A stretch of DNA of 64,000 nt from Przewalskia tangutica (GCA_029844215.1 CM056721.1:59251815-59315814), one strand, 5' to 3'. Positions 47,583-60,586 are shown, counted from the stretch's first letter. Translations and numbers: made by a program. The notes: generated from the letters alone by a model not told the origin.

Positions 47583-48547
47583 CTTCTAAGCCTCAAAACA
47601 AACATGCGCCAGTATAGTCTTCACTACTATACTTACGAGAACAATCCTGCCATACCTGGCCACAGAAACACCCGCGCAAATACTTACATCCAAGTCCACG
47701 AGGAAACACCTCTAACATCACAAACTTTTGTCACTTTGCCGCGAGGTTCTAGTGTCACTCCGGCGACCCAACAAATGGTACCGGACTGCATGCGATCCCT
47801 GAGGTCTAAAATATACATCCTCCGCACCTTCTCCCTTTACAAGAAATGATCATATCTATGCTCGCAATACATGCTCGCCTCTACCCTTACTCGTCGCACT
47901 CTTCTCGAACACTTGAACTCTTCTAGTATACGTACCACACTTCCGCCAACGTTTCTGTTTTCCAACCCTTGGAGTTACTACCTCCAAACTTGGTCATCTT
48001 ACTAACCTCGATTTCCTCTAAGGCCATTCTCGGCCTTCACGAACTGATTCTGGTCGAACGTACCCACGAACTCATACGATGGTCATCTAAACTTGGGCCT
48101 AGCACCCTCGTGACCCTGCCACCTGGCGACCACCCGCAGCTGACCCCACCGAAACAGGCCGCGGGTTGGCCCGCAACATGGCCCCAACCCGACCCACTGT
48201 CGCGCCAACTCTTGCTCCTCGACACGGAACAATCTTGCTAAATCACATCATGAAAGATACCACTTTCATTTACCCAACCCAGGGACTTATCACACAATAC
48301 ATTCTAGGCATAAAATGCACTCTGACAAGGATCACTCGCAAAATCTTGTACTCAAGACGGCCTTACATCTAAGGTCTCAACTGTAATATTCTAAGGTTCA
48401 TCATTTTCTCACCCCCAGGCTTACCCTTTTTCACCAACCAGGTTCCTAAATCACATTTTAGCATAAAGCTATCCGAACATAACACTTAACACATTAACAT
48501 ATCATCAAAACATACAAGCCTCTAGAGGGTTAAGGATATACCTGAAG
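47583..48547 (-). other. E8 interior spacer with conserved antisense-open block
   Basis: It lies between gag and the polypurine tract. The 85-bp module is at about 47718-47800. At 47969-48241 the plus strand (antisense to gag) is open for 90 codons and begins MELLPPNLVILLTSISSKAI, aligning with an antisense frame in E7 at 60271-59843. No known domain is recognised. Confidence 0.55.
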
Positions 48548-49759
48548 CTACCGCTCCACTCTAATCAGAAGCCCTGCAGGGCGCATATGCGTAGAAAGCG
48601 ATGAACACGCCATCGATCCGTAGGTGAGTCATTCTGTTTGCATCCTTCCTACTAGGGCGTTTCGTCATATGGCCCGACGGCCGCAGAAAAATAAGCACGA
48701 AAAAGACGACATTCCCGGGATGACGCCCGCACATCGCACACCGAGGAAAACTGGACCCGTGGCTAGAACCCATGTATATCGTGAACGAAGCCACGGAGCT
48801 CGACCGGCCCGAATACCCTGAACGCCCCGGCGATCGCGGGGACCACTGCATTGGTGGAGGTACATAACTAGATCTTGAGGCGGTCCGCCTCGAAAGTTAC
48901 CAAAGGACCTGCTGCTCGCCTCTTCGCTGATCTCGGTCATTCCGTCGACCTCTCCGTGCCTCGCATCCTAGTGCATGAGCTTGCGTGCGGGCAATGTCCA
49001 TGCCCGGTGAAGAGCTACACCGCATAAGCCTCGCCAAGTAATCATCCAGCCGTGGCGTGGCGGTGTACTCGTCCTCCATATCGGCTACCACGCAGGCACA
49101 TACCGAGCTAATGAGTCGAACTCCAAATTGTACTCTCTAACCGCCCGCCCGCCCCGCCTCAGCGTCAAAAATCTGCCGGCCCGAGCCTCTCATCTGCGGG
49201 GGCAAGAAATGTGCAAGAAAAGCCCTTGAGAACTCGTCCCATACGGCTGAGTGCATGCTCTTCCCGACAACTCCACGAATCAAACCCAATCTGCAGATCA
49301 CGCGGTGATGCGAACCCAATACCACCGACTCGCCTCGAGACTAATCACTCTACGATCCAGTAGCTGTCGGATAAACTCACGAGGTCATCTCGGCTCGATC
49401 CATAGAACATCGGGCTACAACTCGTAAAGTCACGTAGCCTCAAACCGCTCGCTCGGGGTGAACTACGGGTGCTTCGGAATCACTGCTGCGTCTAGCCTAT
49501 CTCATATCTGCCACGACCGCCAAGATCGAACCATCTCCTTGTACCCATCTCATCTGCTTCCAGTGTGGGACCGAGGATCAGTATCAGAGTCTCGCAGCCC
49601 ATCGCTGCGACTCTAAACTCAATCGCCGGGCGGCGTCGCGAAACTCGCCGTCGGAAGCATCTCTGCATCTTGGCCGCTGCGCCTCGCATTCTCAGATCTC
49701 ACTAACAGCCTCCTTCGATCGCTTGCCCATTCGGGCTCAGGTTGCCTTACGCGAGGCAT
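48548..49759 (-). pseudogene. E8 gag, frameshifted
   Basis: The ATG is at 49759-49757 (minus strand GATTATGCCTCGCG), and the stop region is at 48548-48565. Length is about 1.2 kb. The capsid-like core motif WDEFSRAFLAHFLPPQMR is readable at about 49245-49192. GMDIARTQAHALG follows at about 49008-48970. A degenerate knuckle area (FFCGRR and GHMTK in two frames) is near 48660-48700. This is the most readable capsid core in the window and supports a Retrotrans_gag-type protein that would assemble particles. At least four frame changes separate these pieces, mostly at CTG/CAG or G/C runs. Confidence 0.75.
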
Positions 49760-49949
49760 AATCGGTAAAGGAAAGGAATACGTCGAGGGTCCAACTTATC
49801 ACACGGCTCAGGGCACGATCTCGGAATGAGAAGAATGGAAACCAATCCTAAATGTCCTATAGCCTCACGATTATAGATGTGGTGCACAACACACCGATAA
49901 TCAAGATTCTACTAGACACGATGCAGTAGACACTTTCCGAGGATTAAGC

Positions 49950-49960
49950 GCTCGATACCA
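49950..49960 (-). other. E8 primer binding site
   Basis: Minus-strand TGGTATCGAGC, 4 bases from the LTR. Confidence 0.86.
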
Positions 49961-50451
49961 CTTTTGTCACGACCGAACCGGGCCCGTGGATCGTGCCTTA
50001 CCGGCACCCTGGTGATACAACATCGGAGAAAATCAGCGGAAATAAAAACATGAACATGAATTAAGAGACAAGATAAATAAACAGCAACCAAAGCAGTTGC
50101 CTTCATCATATATACATAAATACCCGACGATTATCCTTTTTACAAACCCCGCCACAACAAAGGCTCTGCACCTCTAAGATTTTTACAATGGTATGACGGG
50201 ACGGGGCCCCGCCATACCACGAATGTATAAGAATCTACTGACTGAGGTAACATACCAAAAGATAAGCCTCCAAGAAATGGGCTTCCCGACACGCGAATCG
50301 TGATCCTATGGCGAGGATCCACCACCGATGTACCTCAACTGCGGCGTGAACGCAGCCCAAGGAGGTCGATGCAACAGTACCAAGTATGTGAAATCAGTAA
50401 AGATCGTAAATGAAATCATAATAGTCTATATAAAGCGAGACATGTATGATA

Positions 50452-50828
50452 ACGGATGAAATCGTGACCGCCCATCTCGTGGGACTCGGTGTAAAATCAG
50501 ATGAGATACGTGACCCTGCCCATCTCGTGGGACTCGGTGTAAAATCAGATGAAATACGTGACCCTACCCATCTCGTGGGACTCGGTGTAAAATCAGATGA
50601 GATACGTGACCCTGCCCATCTCGTGGGACTCGGTGTAAAATCAGATGAAATACGTGACCGCCATCTCGGGACTTGTAAAATCAGATGAGATACGTGACCC
50701 TGCCCATCTCGTGGGACTCGGTGTAAAATCAGATGAAATACGTGACCCTGCCCATCTCGTGGGACTCGGTGTAAAATCAGATGAGATACGTGACCCTGCC
50801 CATCTCGTGGGACTCGGTGTAAAATCGT
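50452..50828 (-). repeat. 48-bp tandem array in E8 right LTR
   Basis: About eight units. Most keep the full CCTGCCCATCTCGTGGGACT form that the left array has partly lost. Confidence 0.9.
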
Positions 50829-52971
50829 TCATAACAAATCAACCGGCCCTCCATCGAGAGACGCGGGGGTACAGAAATACAACAAAGGCTATCACAACAA
50901 GCATAGACAGTTTCACAACAACAAGCATAGGCAAGCTTCACAACAAACAAGCATAGGCAAGCTTCACAACAAACAAGCATGGGCAAGCTTCACAACAACA
51001 AGCATAGGCAAGTTATACACAACTCAAAGTACTTTCATTTTATGCCAAAGTCTGGGTTTTAACCCTAAAGTACTACGTACGTTAAATTCCTTTTAAAGAT
51101 CCATTTCTTTTACAAAGGTCACCCGATACCCGTAGTATAAAAATAGGGTGACTAACATTGTTAAGTAAACCAAAATGCTTTCCTTTGTAAAATCAAGTAA
51201 CAACCTTATTTTCCAAACGTTCAAGTTTGCCTAATTTCAAATGCTCAAGTTTCTCATTTTAGAAAAGGTTTCGTAGTTCATAGTTTTAAATCCTTTAAAA
51301 CATAATTCTCCTTTAAACGTTTTGAGAAACATATGTCTTATATGTGAGTAGGTTATTCTTGTTTATAATCAATCTTATTAAGCAGCCATGATCTAGGAAA
51401 TGTAATATCATTTTGTCTTATCTTAGCTTCTATGCAGATGGAGGTTTCTACTGGTTTTAATACCATACTTCATTATTCAATACATTTTCCTTTATTAACG
51501 CTGCAGTGGTTTGTCGATACTCATTCTGATTTCCAAAATCAGTAAAACATTATTCCTTTTAAAACCCAGTACTCATTACTCACGAATGAGGTTTCACACC
51601 TTTAACAAAATTCATATCCATACCATTAAGTCAAGTCTCTTATCTTTTAAAAAAATCAGTGAACCATTCTTTTTATCACTCTTAAGACGTTATACCAACT
51701 TCCCATAAAGCTAGTACAACTCTTATGTTTTCAAAGCCAAGTATTACTTTTCTTTCAAAAAGGTCTTGTTGAAACACTTCAAGTTCTTTAATACTACACA
51801 TCAAATCCGTTATAAGTCAAATCAGTTACCCTTTGAAACCACAAAGCATTTTCTTACCTACATAAAGCCGTTATAACCAACTTCCCATAAAGCCGTTATA
51901 ACACTTTATGTTTTACACCAATCAAATACATTAAACACGTATCGCTCACCGTACTACATAGTTATACACATATCATGCTAGAACAGATAGGAAGAGGTTC
52001 ACATACCGCGACGATTATCGACTAATAGCAAAGTGATCCAAGTACCTCAAACCGTCGGCTACTCCTAGTCAAGTAGATCACGCCATACGCGATTTCAACC
52101 TATAGAGGCCAAGGCGCCTATTAACATCCTAGATCTCAATGTAGAATATTCTACGTAAAATTGCGACACCTCCCCGCAACAGCGTAATCTCCTCCTCTCT
52201 ATCGAGGCCGCTACCAAGCCAACCAGGGGGGGAGGGTTTACACGTCTAACCGGACGTGTACAATTCTACTCACAGTAATACTACGCAAGTCTACTGTAAT
52301 ACAGTCCTATGTAATTACAGTTCAGTTCACTTATTAAAATTCAGGCTTAAGTCGCAAGACATTGCCGTAAGTATTATTCAGGCTTAAGTCAAAAGACATT
52401 GCCGCACAACTATGTTCAGTTCTATATATAGTATACTTAACTATATACTCCTACAACATGTAATTTCCAATTACAACAGAAGGTCAAGAATGTTTACCTC
52501 GATAAACCCAAAATTATCCGAGTTTATATGTCGATCCTGAGCAAGGTTTAGCTCCTACTCCGTGCGCTCCGACCAGCTCCAACCAACCCTTAGAAGTTCT
52601 AACCAACTTCTACTTATAACTTCAACTACGGGTGAAGATTTACTTAGGTTTTTGTGGATCGAGGAAGTATAATAGTATTTTTCTGGCTTTTGTAAAGTGT
52701 AACCTTGGGAATACTACAAGGTATTTGGGCGAAGGTATTTGGGCATTATAACAATACTAGAGAGTATTTCTATACCACAAAAAGGGGTATTATACGAAAC
52801 AACTAGGCTAGGGGTACCCTACCTAACCACTACAAAGGGAGGGGAGACTCTCGGCCAAGGGCTCTCACAGGTGGAGGGGGGTGTGGTGGACGAATACAAC
52901 AAGAGGGAGAGGGAGGGATTTTTCAAGACTTAGACAATTTTTGGATGAATAAGTTCATCAACTTAGAGGGG

Positions 52972-52979
52972 TATTTATA
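52972..52979 (-). promoter_or_regulatory. TATA box, E8 right (5') LTR
   Basis: TATAAATA on the minus strand. This is the promoter copy for E8 RNA. Confidence 0.7.
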
Positions 52980-53407
52980 GGTCAAGAAATGGCCAACCAA
53001 TGGCCAAGATCTATCCAAGTGTAAGGCAAGTGTAAGGTCAAGATGAAGCCATGTGTTTGTGGGTCCCACTTGCTCATCAACTACACAAAATATCCTACCT
53101 AACCCTTGACCACAATTTTTGCACAAAAAACGTGCCAACCTTCCCCTTTGGCCGTCCACTTCCTTCCAATGTGAGGGTGACACATGTCACCCTCCCGTTG
53201 GTCCAAAATGTTTCGTCTCTCGGAAAAATCCGCAAAAATTATTAATGACATAGCCGGAATTTTCCCTACGAAAGCTGTGGAAACGTTTCGTCGAAAAACG
53301 ACTCTTTTTGGCACTTGTGTACAAATTTCGAAACTATGCTTACTTTAAGGCTCAAATTATAATACGTACGCCCTCACGTACATACTCTGGAAATACGGGG
53401 TATAACA

Positions 53408-53412
53408 CATAA
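53408..53412. repeat. E8 target-site duplication, right (CATAA)
   Basis: Exact match to 44108-44112. Confidence 0.9.
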
Positions 53413-53600
53413 CTTCCAGCACATAGCACTGTTTTGGCTATACAATATATCGTTGAAAGATATTTCAAAGATCTACAACTTACATGTTTTACATTTTCTC
53501 AAATTCGCAATGGATATTCTTGAAATCTGGATATAAGGCAGACCTGCGATAAACTTAGCCGATTTTATCGAATCTTAAACACCTCACTACTCGTCTTGAT
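53413..53600. other. Diverged repeat flank of E9
   Basis: It continues the sequence that ended at 44112. AT-rich, no gene recognised; possibly LTR or truncated edge of E9. Confidence 0.4.
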
Positions 53601-54798
53601 TTAAAATAACTATTTCCATCCAAACTCATTTAATACATCCAAACCTAATTCACATTTATGGAGTGTTACATCAAATTTGCCCAAAGTCTTCAATAGTCCA
53701 ACTACGAAGTCCATAACTATCCTATCCCATTTCCACTTGGTATGGGCATCCACTGAATCATACCACCCGGTCTCTTGTGCTAATACGTAACCTCCTGACA
53801 ATTCAAACACTGAGACACAAACTCAACAATGTCATTCTCTATCCTACCCCACCAATAATACTACTTGAAATCATGATACATCTATATTGCACCTCGATGG
53901 ATATAATACCTGGAATTGAGAGCCTCTTCTTTGATAAATTTGGTCAATCCCACAACACAAGGAACACAAACACACTTCTTAATACATAAGACTCCCTCAT
54001 CATCAAGAATAACCTTCTGCCTTCTTCTACACCTTATCTCTGATCTTACATAACTTCACATCATCAAACTGATGGGCCTTGATTTGCTTCAAAAGAGACG
54101 ACTTCGCCTCCACACAAGACAAAATCTTACCCGATTTTGAAATATCAAGTCTCACAAAGTTATTGGCCAAGGACTGAACCTTTAATTCCCAGGTACGCTC
54201 AACAATAATCAATACGCCAAGCTCCCCATATTTATTACCTTTCGGCTCAAGGCATCTGCTACAACATTGGCCTTGCTCGGTTGTTAAAGAATAGTCATGT
54301 CATAATCCTTGAGCAACTACATCCATCTACGCTTCCTAGAATTCAAATCCCGCTGACTGAACACATACTGAAGACTACGGTCATCGGTGAATACCTCACA
54401 ATGAACCCTATACAAGTAGTGCCTCAAAATCTTCAAATCAAAGACTACAACTACCAAGTCTGAATCATGAGTGAGGTAGTTCTTCTCTTGCACCTTCAAC
54501 TGCCTCGATGCATATGATATCACTCTGCCCTTCGGCATCAATACACAACCCAATCCAATCTTCAAAGAAAAATAATACAAAGTCAAATCCTTCCCTTCCA
54601 CAAATAAGGCTAAAATCGGAGTTGATGTCAAAAGTGACTTGAGCTTTTGGAAACTCTCCTCACACTACTTATCCGACCACTAAAAAAGTAAATCTTTCTG
54701 AGTCAATCGAGTCAAATAGGAAGTAATAGATGAGAAAACCTTTACGACCGATGTTAATTACTCACGAGACCCACAAAACTTTGAATCTCGATCACTGT
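53601..54798 (-). pseudogene. E9 pol fragment: RT tail, RNase H, integrase N-terminus
   Basis: This is a minus-strand Ty3/gypsy pol of a lineage different from the main family. From right to left, an open stretch of 104 codons (54631-54317) covers the RT connection and RNase H start (GLGCVLMPKGRVISYASRQL, then KNYLTHD and DLNSRKRRWM). A second (54212-54027) is the linker before integrase. A third (about 53989-53610) holds an integrase zinc-binding region and the start of the core (MDFVVGL). The substitution-type decay and scarce CTG/CAG indels suggest an old copy. It is cut on the right by E7. RT catalytic residues and the rest of integrase are not present. Confidence 0.8.
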
Positions 54799-55195
54799 TG
54801 TTATACCCCGTATTTCCAGAGTATGTACGTAAGGACGTACGTAGAGAAATTGAAGCTTAAAGTGTAAGGGCCGAAATTCACTTTGTACACAACACCCGAT
54901 TAGAGTCGTTTTCCGACGAAACGTTTCCACAGCTTACGTAGGGAAAATTCCGGCTATGTCATTTATTATTTTTGCGGATTTTTCCGAGAGATGAAATATT
55001 TTGGACCAACGGGAGGGTGACACCATTGGACGGCAAAAATGGGCTAGTTTGGAAGATTTTCTTGCCTTTCCCTTGGTCAAGGGTTAGGTAGGATATTTTT
55101 GTGTAGATGGATAAGGTTGCACATGGCTAAATCTTGGCCTTACACTTGCTATACACTTGTCTTCATCTTGGCCATTGGTTGGCCTTCACTTGACC

Positions 55196-55203
55196 TATAA
55201 ATA
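55196..55203 (+). promoter_or_regulatory. TATA box, E7 5' LTR
   Basis: TATAAATA after GGCCATTGGTTGGCC; drives E7 RNA. Confidence 0.72.
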
Positions 55204-57199
55204 CCCCTCTAAGTTGAAGACTTTCTTCATCCTCACTTGAGCAATCTATCTAAGTCTCAAAATACTCCCTCCCTCTTGTTCTTTCGTCCACCACACCCCC
55301 CTCCCCCTTTGAGAAGACCCTTTGGCCGAGATCTTCCTCCCCTTTGTAGTGGTAGCATGGGTACCCCTAGCCTAGTTGTTTTCGTATAATACCCCCTTTT
55401 GTGGTATAGAAATACTCTCCTAGTATTGTTATAATGCCCAAATACCTTGTAGTATTCCCAAGGTTACACTTATACAAAAGCCCAGAAAATACTATTATAC
55501 TTCCCTCAGTCACAAAAACGAAAACCTAAGTAAATCTTCACCCGTAGTTGAAGTTATAAGTAGAAGTTGGTTAGAACTTCTAAGGGTTTGTTGAGCGGGC
55601 CTGAGCGCACGAGTAGAGTTAAACCTTGCTCAGGATCGACATTTAAACTCGGATAATTTTGGGCTTATCGAGGTAAACACTCTTGACCTTCTATTGTAAT
55701 TAGAAATTACATGTTGTTGGAATATATAGTTGAAGTATACTATATATAGAATTGAACATAGTTGTGCGGCAATGTCTTTTAACTTAAGCCTGAATTTAAA
55801 TAAGAGAATCAATCAGAATTACATAGGGTATCAGACATGAGACTTGTGTAGCTTTACTGTAGTAGAATTGTACACGCCCGTTAGATGTTAACCCCTGGTT
55901 GGCTTGGTAGCCGCCTCGATAGAGGAGGAGATTTACGCTGCCATGTGGGGAGGTGCACGAATTTTCTCGTAGAATATTCTACATTAAGATCTAGGATGTT
56001 AATAGGCGCCTTGTGGCCTCTATAGGTTGAAGTACTACGTATGGCGTGATCTACTTGGCTTAGGAGTAGCCGAAGCTCGAAAGTTACTTGGAGCGTTTTG
56101 CTATTAGTCGATAATCGTCGCGAGGTATGTGAACCTCTTCCTATCTTTTCTAGCATGATATGTGTGAGCTATGTAGTACGGTAGACGTACATGTGTTAAC
56201 TATATTTGGTTGTTTTAAAACAGGAAGTGTTATAACGACTTTATGGAAAGTTGGTTATAACAGCTTTATGTAAGTAAGAAAATGTTTTGTGGTTTTTAAA
56301 AGACAACTGATTTGACTTATAACTGACTTAATGTGTGACCATAAAGAACTTGAAGTATTTCGAAAGATTAAGAATCCTTTTTTTGAAAGAAGAGTAATAC
56401 TTGGTTTTGAAAACATAAGTGGTATACTAGCTTTATGGGAAGTTAGGTATAACGTCTTAAGGGTGGTAAAATGAATGGTTTATTAATTTCAAAAGTTAAG
56501 AGACTTGGTCTTAAAAGATAAGAGACTTGGTCTTAAAAGATAAGAGACTTGACTTGAATGAATTAATATGAGTTTTGTGTGAAACCTCATTCGTAAGTAA
56601 TGAGTACTTGGTTTTTAAAAAAAAGGAATAATGTTTTACTGATTTGGAAATCAGAATGTGTATCGACAAACCATCTTGCGTTAATAGAGGAAAATGTATT
56701 GAATAATGAAGTATTATTAAAACCAGTAGAAACCTCCATCTGCATAGAAGCTAAGATGAGACAAAATGATATTACATTTCCTAGATCATGACTGCTTAAT
56801 AAGATGGATTATAAACAAGAATAACCTACTCACATATAAGGCTTATGTTTCTCAAATCGTTTAAAAGAGAATTATGTTTTAAAGGATTAAGACTATGAAC
56901 TATGAAATCTTTCAAAAATGGGACTTGAGTAACTGAAACTAGGCAAACTGGAACTTTAGGAAAAAGGAATGTTGTTACTTGACTTTAAAAGAATGTGGGT
57001 TGGTTTACTTAAAAATGTGGGTCACTCTATTCTTATACTACGGGTATTGGGTGACTTATTGAAAAAGGAATGGATCTTTTAAAAGGATTTAACGTATGTA
57101 GTACTTTAGGGTTAAAACCCGGGCTTTGTCATAAAATGAAAGTACTTTAAGTAGTGTGTAACTTGCCTATGTTTGCGTATGATAGACTTGCTGTACAAG

Positions 57200-57614
57200 G
57201 AATGTATTTCACTCGACTACCGGTTCATGGGATGAACCGGGAATGTATTTCACTCGACTACCGGTTCATGGGATGAACCGGGAATGTATTTCACCCGACT
57301 ACCGGTTCATCCGGGAATGTATTTCACCCGACTACCGGTTCATCCGGGAATGTATTTCACCCGACTACCGGTTCATCCGGGAATGTATTTCACCCGACTA
57401 CCGGTTCATCCGGGAATGTATTTCACCCGACTACCGGTTCATCCGAATGTATTTCACCCGACTACCGTTCATCCGGAATGTATTTCACTCGACTACCGGT
57501 TCATCCGGAATGTATTTCACTCGACCACCGGTTCATCCGAATGTATTTCACTCGACTACGGTTCATCCGAATGTATTTCACTCGACTACGGTTCATGGGA
57601 TGAACCGAATGTAT
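57200..57614 (+). repeat. 33-bp tandem array in E7 5' LTR
   Basis: About 12 units of GAATGTATTTCACCCGACTA plus CCGGTTCATCCGG. Two units contain the palindrome CCGGTTCATGGGATGAACCG. The last five units lose bases at CCGG. Confidence 0.92.
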
Positions 57615-58276
57615 CCCACACGTTTCTATCTTGGGTCCATAAGATGGGCCGAGACACATTATACGTATCACATGATTTGTACCTAGATCGCCGGCGGTGA
57701 GGAAGGAGTTCCACGCGTACGAGGATGACTTTGAGGCGTGAGTCCACGACTTGACATGATCGCTTTTATGTGTGGAATCGTAGTTTGGTTACCATACATG
57801 TCTCCTGCGTTATATCGAGTATTATGATTTCATTTACGATATTTTACGATTTCACATACTTGGTACTGTTATCGACCTCTTCGGGCCGTTCATGCCGCAG
57901 TAGAGGTACATCGATCGCCGATCCCCGCTATAGGATCACATTTCGACATGTTGGGAAGCTCCGTTCCTTCTGAGGCTTATCTTTGGTATGTTACCACCGA
58001 GTCCGTAGGTTCTTGTACATTCGTGGTATGGCGGGCCCCGCCCCGTCATAGTTGTTGTCACTTCTTAGGTCCGTAGTATCGCTGTGGCGAGTCCGTAAAA
58101 AGGATAACCGTCGTATTTATGTATATATACCAAGGCAACTGCTTTGGTTGGCCTGTTTATTTATCATGTCTCTTAATTCATGTTCATGTTTTTATTTCAG
58201 CTGATTTTTCTCTGATGTTGTATCACTAGGGTGCCCGGGGTAAGGCACGATCACGCCCGGTTCGGTCTTGACAAAG

Positions 58277-58287
58277 TGGTATCGAGC
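58277..58287 (+). other. E7 primer binding site
   Basis: TGGTATCGAGC, 3 bases after the LTR. Confidence 0.86.
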
Positions 58288-58477
58288 GATTAGTCCTCTG
58301 AAAGTGTCTACGCATCGTGTCAGTAGAGTCTTGATTATCGGTGTGTTGTGCACCACATCTATAATCGTGAGGTCGCAGGACATTTAGGATTGGTTTCATT
58401 CTTCTCATTCTTAGATCGTGCCTTAGAGTCGTGTGATAAGTTGGACCCTCTCGACGTATTCCTTTCCTTTACCGATT

Positions 58478-59690
58478 ATGCCTCCGCGTAAAACCTGAGC
58501 CCGAATGGGCAAGGCGATGAGGAGTCGTTAGTGAGATACTGAGGGTACGAGGGCGCAGCCCGCCAAGACTGAGATAGTGCTTGACGGCTAGTTTTGCGAC
58601 ACCGCCAAAGACCAGTGAGTTTAGAGCCGCAACAGCTGCCGAGACTACAATACGAGCCTCCGGTCCCACACCGGAGCGATGAGATGGGTACAAGGAGATG
58701 GCCCGATCGCCGTGGTCGTGGCGATATGAGATAGGTCGGATGCAGCAGCCTTCGGTCCAGAGCACCCGTAGTTCACCCCGAGCGCATTTGAGACTACGGG
58801 ATTTTCTCGAGATGTAACCCCGAGTTTTATGGGTCGAGGCACGAGGATGATCCGCAGGAGTTCATCCGGCAGCTTCGCGATCATGAGAGTGATCAAGGCT
58901 TCGAGACCGAGTCGGTGGTCTTAGGTTCGCATCACCGCGCGTGATACCGCAATGATCGTTTGATTCGCGAGCTGTCCCGGAGAGCATGCGCTCAAAGCAG
59001 TTGGAACGAGTTCTCGGGGCGCTTGCACATTTCTTACCTCCACGGATGAGGAGGCTCGCCGGCGTGTTTTGACGTTGAAGCAGGCGCGGACGGTTAGAGA
59101 GTATAATGTGAGTTCGACTCATTGGCTCGATATGTCCCCGCTTTAGTGGCGACCATGGAGGATAGAGTGCACCGATATGTTACCGGGCTTGACGATTATC
59201 TAGCGAGAGTTGCTCGTGTAGCTCTTCACCGGCATGGACATTGCCCGCACGCAGCTTATGCACCGAGGTGAGGAGCGGAGAGTCGACGAATGACCGAGAT
59301 CGCAGAAGAGGCCGACAGCGGCAGGTCTCGGGTAGCTTTCGAGGCGATCGCCAGAAGAAAGCTAGTTATGTACCTCCGCCAAGATGCAGTGGTCCTCCAC
59401 GCCTTCGTGACGTTCGGTATTCGAGCTGGTCGAGCTCCGTGGCTTCGTTTACGAGGTTACGTAAGTTCTAGCCCGCAGGATTCATGTCCCCCTCAGCACG
59501 ACGATGGCGCGCCATCCCGAGAATGTCGCTTTTTATCGGTGCTTGTTTCACTGCGGCGTCGGGGCCATGTGACGATAGATCGTGCTTATAGGAGGGTACC
59601 AAAGATGACGCAGCCTACGGATCGATGGCGTTCATCGCTTTCTACGCATGCGCCATACAGGGCAGGCCTATGATTAGAGTGGAGCGGTAG
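58478..59690 (+). pseudogene. E7 gag, frameshifted
   Basis: It starts ATGCCTCCGCG at 58478 and ends around TGA 59671-59673 or TAG 59688-59690. Length is about 1.2 kb, the full subfamily length. The middle retains segments matching the E8 gag (TGLDDYLARVAR-like near 59185-59220; GMDIARTQLMH-like near 59232-59260). The final open stretch, 59290-59673 (127 codons), covers the linker and nucleocapsid side. A CLFHCGVGHVTIDR-like degenerate knuckle is readable near 59545-59580 in another frame. It likely encoded the particle protein; the visible frame breaks may be partly sequencing artefacts. Confidence 0.73.
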
Positions 59691-60552
59691 CTTCAGGTAT
59701 ATCCTTAACCCTCTAGAGATTTGTATGCGTGATATGATGACCTAATATTTTTGTGCTATGTACGAATAGCGTTGTGTTATTTGTGAGTTAGAAAACATGG
59801 TTAGTTGGAAGGATAAGTATGGGGGCATGGGAAGTGTGAACCTTAGAATATTTCATGTTGAGACCTTAGAGGTAAGGTCGTCTTAAAGGAGAGATTCTTA
59901 CGGTTAGTCTTTGTTGAAATACTTGGTATGTGTAAAATGTGTTGTGGGAAATTCATTGGGTTGTGTGAGGTGAAAGTGGTAGCTTTCATGACGCAAATTA
60001 GTAAGAATGTTGCAGGGCGAGGAACGAGAAAGTTGACACGATTACGGGTCGGGTTGAGGACCATTCGCGGGTCAACCCGTAGTCGGAATGTGGTGAGGTC
60101 ACCGAGGTGGTCCTCCAGTGGTAGGGTCACGAGGATGCTAGGCCCAAGTTTAGATAACCATCGTAAGAGTTGGTGGATACGTTCGACCAGAATCAGCTCG
60201 TGAAGGCCGGGAATGGCCTTAGAGGAAATCGAGGTTAGTAAGATGACCAAGTTTGGAGGTAGTGAATCCAAGGGTTGGAAACAAAAGCGTTGACGGAAGT
60301 GTGGTACGGATACTAGAAAGAGTTCGAGTGTTCGAGAAGTACAACGAGATAGGGAGAAGTGAACGTGTGTGATCGCTTTAACGCGAAATGAAGCGCCGGA
60401 GTATATTTTAGACCTTGGTGGGAACTTTTTTGATCATCGAGGTGGTTCCTCGTTGGCCTAGATTTAAGTATTTGCGCCGCATGTGTTATTTCGTGGCCGT
60501 GTGTGGCGTTGACGACTTCTTTGGAGGAACTTTATCGTTATCCGCTTGAGAA
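59691..60552 (+). other. E7 interior spacer with antisense-open block
   Basis: It lies between gag and the polypurine tract. The minus strand is open for 142 codons at 60271-59843 (MDSLPPNLVILLTSISSKAI at its start). The first ~60 residues align with the E8 antisense frame and with E5. No integrase remnant is present, unlike E2 and E4. Confidence 0.55.
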
Positions 60553-60586
60553 GGAACATTCGGACGAATGTTTCTAAGGAGGAGAA
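60553..60586 (+). other. E7 hairpin and polypurine tract
   Basis: The hairpin AACATTCGGACGAATGTTT is followed by AAGGAGGAGAA and the LTR. Confidence 0.86.

Larger units (their letters stand above)
44113..53407 (-). mobile_element. E8: complete gag-only LTR element
   Basis: Minus-strand element with LTRs at 44113-47546 and 49965-53407 and a 2.4-kb interior, bounded by exact CATAA duplications. The interior has a long gag and the antisense-open spacer block of the E5/E7 type, plus the 85-bp spacer module of the E2/E4 type. The LTR cassette is a 48-bp array found in no other element here. Confidence 0.93.
49965..53407 (-). repeat. E8 5' LTR (right)
   Basis: 3443 bp, TGTCACGACC to GGTATAACA, nearly identical to the left LTR outside the array and CHG-context sites. 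Confidence 0.93.
54799..58273 (+). repeat. E7 5' LTR
   Basis: 3475 bp, TGTTATACCCCG to GGTCTTGACA. Relative to the 3' LTR it lacks about 10 bp of the palindrome near 55020 (GGGTGACACCATTGG against GGGTGACACTTGTCACCC). Confidence 0.93.

Noticed and set aside
50446..50956. Open frames with a repeated AHLVGLGVKSDEIRDP peptide in the E8 array
   Set aside because: The same effect from a 48-bp unit (16 codons); both strands are open and the left LTR array breaks the frame freely.
57243..57700. Long open frames with an 11-residue repeated peptide in the E7 arrays (also 62934-63370)
   Set aside because: The unit is 33 bp, a multiple of three, so any stop-free frame stays open through the array. Two overlapping frames are open at once, there is no shared gene context, and unit changes do not favour synonymous positions.
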